DNA of 64,000 nucleotides from Aphelenchoides besseyi (Eukaryota > Nematoda > Chromadorea > Rhabditida > Aphelenchoididae), in NCBI GenBank assembly GCA_024699855.1, contig JAMPIQ010000002.1, forward strand, positions 5,084,001 to 5,148,000, read 5' to 3'. The notes under the pieces are model-generated. The model ran no database searches. It saw nothing but the letters and a program-made list of their open reading frames with translations, and was not told the origin of the DNA. Below, piece by piece: positions 61,039 to 64,000 of the stretch. A program made the position numbers and the translations under genes. Position 1 is the stretch's first letter; every line of letters begins with the position of its first letter.

Positions 61039-63465
61039 TCTTGAGATCATTTCCTCCCGAATAAATTTACGAAGAATTCGAATGATTTCGAAATTGAAGT
61101 TCTGGCAAACGGCACTTCTCAAACACAACGTCAATAAAACAACCACGTTTATGGTGGATTTGGTCAATCGCCAGTGTTTTTGACAAGTTCGTTCATTCGA
61201 TAAAACGTTTTCTTTTCAACAACGGACCGTGGGATTGAATTTCAAGGCTCCGAAATTACAGTCCCTTAAAGCGCCTTCTAAACCGTTGGCTTAGGTCGCG
61301 TAAACAATCCGATGTCTTAAGGTCGTTGTCTCACATTTCCGCGATGACTGCCGAATCATCAAATTCGCTTTCCACCATTTTGGTTGATAAAGCGGGTTGA
61401 AGAACAATTAATTATGTAGATGTCAAAACGAGCACTCCGACTTGGCAAAACTTGTCGTCAGACACGTGCATCTTTCGGCCGGAAGCACATCAAAAACACA
61501 AGGGCAAAACCTTCTCATTTTGTTAATTGGAATGCGCAGTCTTTTCAATTTATGAACTTTCCGGTTGCATTTCCGTGAACCACCCGCTTTGGACGTGCGC
61601 AATGTTGTTGAGGATTTGCGGTCGAATACGATGTCATCTACTCATTTGTCTCATTGTTTCATTTCGCGCAAATGGCTTAGCAGTTTTCGACTGGTGATTC
61701 TCGGCCTCTCTAAGTGCACACTTCAGAACTTCAGCTGATCCACTTTGATCCCGAGCGTGTTGTTTAAGAGAAGTTAATTGAGTTTTATGCAAACAACACA
61801 GTTACAAACTTTAGTGCACTTATTTGCAGTTCGCGTATTCAGAAGTTTGTTGTAATTTCGAGAACTTCGCAGCCAACAAATCGAATAACCGTCTTGTGCG
61901 TTTGTTCAATAACCTTCTATTCAAGATCGTGGTTCTAATCGAAAGATTGACGTTGAGAAATAAACCGCTTTGGCTTCTGAGTGTCGGAAGTTCCGGTTGA
62001 ACTCGAGAATATTTTATTCCCAAAGTTCGAAACCCATTCGACGTCTAATGTGAAGTGTCGGTGAATAGACGGGTTGTCTCGACTTATTTGTGCCTATCGT
62101 TTCTAATTGGCGAGTTTATCTTTGATCTCAAATGACTTTCTTTCTTGTACTTTCGAACACAAATTTCGTTCGTATTTCGACCAAAAACGAAGATTTGTAC
62201 TGAACATTTAGATTGAGGGATTCATTTATATCGTTTGTAGCAATTTTGAATTGGAAGAGAAATTGAATTTGCTCGCGTTCAAACAAATCGACTAAACACA
62301 CGCACGTCGGATTCTGACTGTTTCTCTTCTGGGAATGGTCAGAAGGATATGAATTGGTGTAATAAGAGTCCTTTCAATTGGAACAACTAACTCGATTAAC
62401 AGCGCAGTTCATTTGTTACTCAAAATAACAAGGTCGTTGAAATCGGTCGTTTTCCGAAAAACCCATTTGGTATTAGAAGTGTAATGGGCGGTTGAGTTCT
62501 GTTTGTTCGCGATTTCTTGGACTTCATTTAACACTAACTTTTCGGTTGGGCACTTTCTTACATGAAACAATTGACGCGTTCTGGTCAACCATACGTGGAT
62601 TGGTAATCGACAATTAAACGGAATACAAAAGTTGATGATTTGCGTCAATATTATGGCTACAAATACTTGTGGGCGTTTAGTATTATTGAACATTCACGAC
62701 TGTCAAAAAGGATACCGCAAACAGGTTTTAAGTTGAAAACGATTGGCCTTCCCATGACTTTTGAATCAAACTGAAAGCCACGAAGGTAATTCGCTTTTCC
62801 ACGCTCAATTACCACAATGGGCTTGTTCGTCCAAATTGTAAAATTTCACTCCACTTCCGCGACTCTTCTAACGGTTATCGTGAGTTTCAACTTTAAACGC
62901 GTGAGTTCTTCTTCAATTTTGACGAACTTTGCCAATGGCCATTTGTGTTGTCGTTTACGCGTACTCGTGAGAACTCGGTTGAACGGTTTGACAATCTTCA
63001 GTTCGAACGTCTGCAGGCTATTTACCAATAGCATCGAATTCTTAACACAGAAACCAGTGGGAACATTTGGACTTACAATCGTTTCTTAATATTAAGCTGA
63101 TTTGAGGCTGAGCTGTCCTCTGATTACCCTTGGTCATATTCATTACAAAATTTATAGAGTGAATGAATCAAAGCTATTGATGTTTTATGACCTTACTTTG
63201 CTTTATGATTCTTAAGTTCAAACTCTTTTCTTGCGTTCGATTATCTACGCTCGAACATTTGTTGTTGTATCGAATTTCATTTGGAGTTAAAACGAATGCC
63301 CTTGACAGACACTCGTTTTCAAGACCCGAGAAATTAACGTGCCGTGAACATTGACAGACGCCTTTGTCACAACTTCCGTACTCAATTGGTTGTAACCGTC
63401 CCGTGTATTCTTTTGTTTTAGAATTCTTACAGAACACAAGAAGAACAATTGAGAACTAAAGCACA
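61039..63465. other. Intergenic region before the GPCR
   Basis: About 2.4 kb with no convincing coding sequence. Only short ORFs without family features are seen on either strand. Confidence 0.55.
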
Positions 63466-64000
63466 ATGAACGACGACCATGTTTCTAATGAATCGAATTT
63501 CGACGTCATAAATGAAACCGACGACTACAGTGAAAGTACGTAGTTAATAGACACAACTTAAACCGATCATGTAACTTTCAGAATTCTATTCTCGTCTTTC
63601 CATCGTTTTTGCCAGTGCTATGCTTTGTATTTCACTTGCCGGCGTTGTTTTCAACTTGACGTCGTTATATGTTTTCACTCGGAAATCATTTCGAAAAAGA
63701 TCGATCAACGTGCTCCTTTGTGGCCTCTCTCTCAGTGATCTTTGTCTATGCATTTTAGCGATTCCCGTCTTCTCTCTTGCTCAAGTACAAACCATTATTC
63801 CAGGTTTTTGATGGCACTTCAGGTTGAATTTGATTCAAATTTTAGACGTTCCACTGAAGGTCACTAGTCGAATTCTCGTGTACGCGTATCCGATTGTTAT
63901 CATCAGTCAAACGGCGTCCGTATGGACAATGGTTAGTTTCGTGTGCATTGCTTTTTGGGTTTGTCGGTTTGGAGGATAACAACAAAAGTAACTAGAAAAT
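63466..64000 (+). CDS. Rhodopsin-family peptide GPCR (partial, truncated by window end)
   Basis: The extracellular N-terminus (MNDDHVSNESNFDVINETDD) has two N-glycosylation sites. Helix 1 follows (LCISLAGVVFNLTSLYVF, with the conserved Asn), then basic loop KSFRKRSIN. Helix 2 contains LSLSDLCLCILAIP. The start of helix 3 is IVIISQTASVWTM. These are the pattern of nematode neuropeptide receptors such as the FRPR or DMSR types. The gene continues past the window, so the DRY motif and later helices are not visible. Confidence 0.75.

Noticed and set aside
1..64000. tRNA, rRNA, CRISPR arrays, spliced-leader genes and complete transposons
   Set aside because: A search by eye for tRNA B-box-like sequence, regular short repeats and a spliced-leader core found only matches within coding exons. 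A tRNA or RNA-family program would be needed to exclude divergent ones.

Overview
The window reads as nuclear DNA of a nematode. About 18 protein genes on both strands are cut by many very short introns, mostly 42-60 bases, that end in TTTCAG or TTTTAG. Several gene families are typical of nematodes or restricted to them: a chondroitin-proteoglycan-4-like secreted protein, an expanded casein-kinase-I branch, BGNT-1-type GT49 enzymes and kettin. The species and clade cannot be fixed from the sequence alone. All exon joins described here were read by eye from splice sites, reading frame and protein-family conservation.

Layout. 1-15879 (minus) is most of a kettin (I-band giant muscle protein) gene with about 26 Ig domains; its 3' end lies outside the window. 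16955-25017 (minus) is a protein kinase D gene. One long GC-AG intron of that gene holds an opposite-strand, apparently decayed FLYWCH-like zinc-finger locus. On the plus strand follow a mitochondrial ABCB10-type half transporter (27223-29881), a CPG4-like secreted protein tightly followed by a small coiled-coil ORF (30478-31777, candidate operon), actin-related protein 2 (32116-33769) and a CRIM1-like transmembrane VWC protein (35741-38630). An aquaglyceroporin (38850-40164, minus) sits tail-to-tail with the CRIM1-like gene and head-to-head with a CK1/TTBK-like kinase (40726-42314). Next come eIF4E (42618-43536), a GT49 glucuronyltransferase-like enzyme (44159-45775), asparagine synthetase (46265-48360, minus), an SLC17-type transporter followed by the PP2A regulator alpha4/TAP42 (50594-54115), an acidic protein ending in a CaaX box (55289-56937), a three-finger GPI-type protein (57012-57673, minus), clathrin light chain (58163-58988), an M14 carboxypeptidase without a prodomain (59674-61038) and the first exons of a peptide GPCR (63466 to the end).

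Functionally this is an ordinary mixture of muscle structure (kettin), signalling (PKD, CK1, alpha4, CRIM1, GPCR), cytoskeleton and trafficking (ARP2, clathrin light chain), translation, metabolism and secreted or membrane proteins. The notable items are structural: three microexons of 10, 12 and 15 bases inside conserved motifs, three candidate GC-AG introns, a near-identical intronic duplication inside kettin, an alternative first exon in PKD, the nested FLYWCH relic, overlapping 3' ends of convergent genes, and an unrecognised acidic protein with a prenylation motif.
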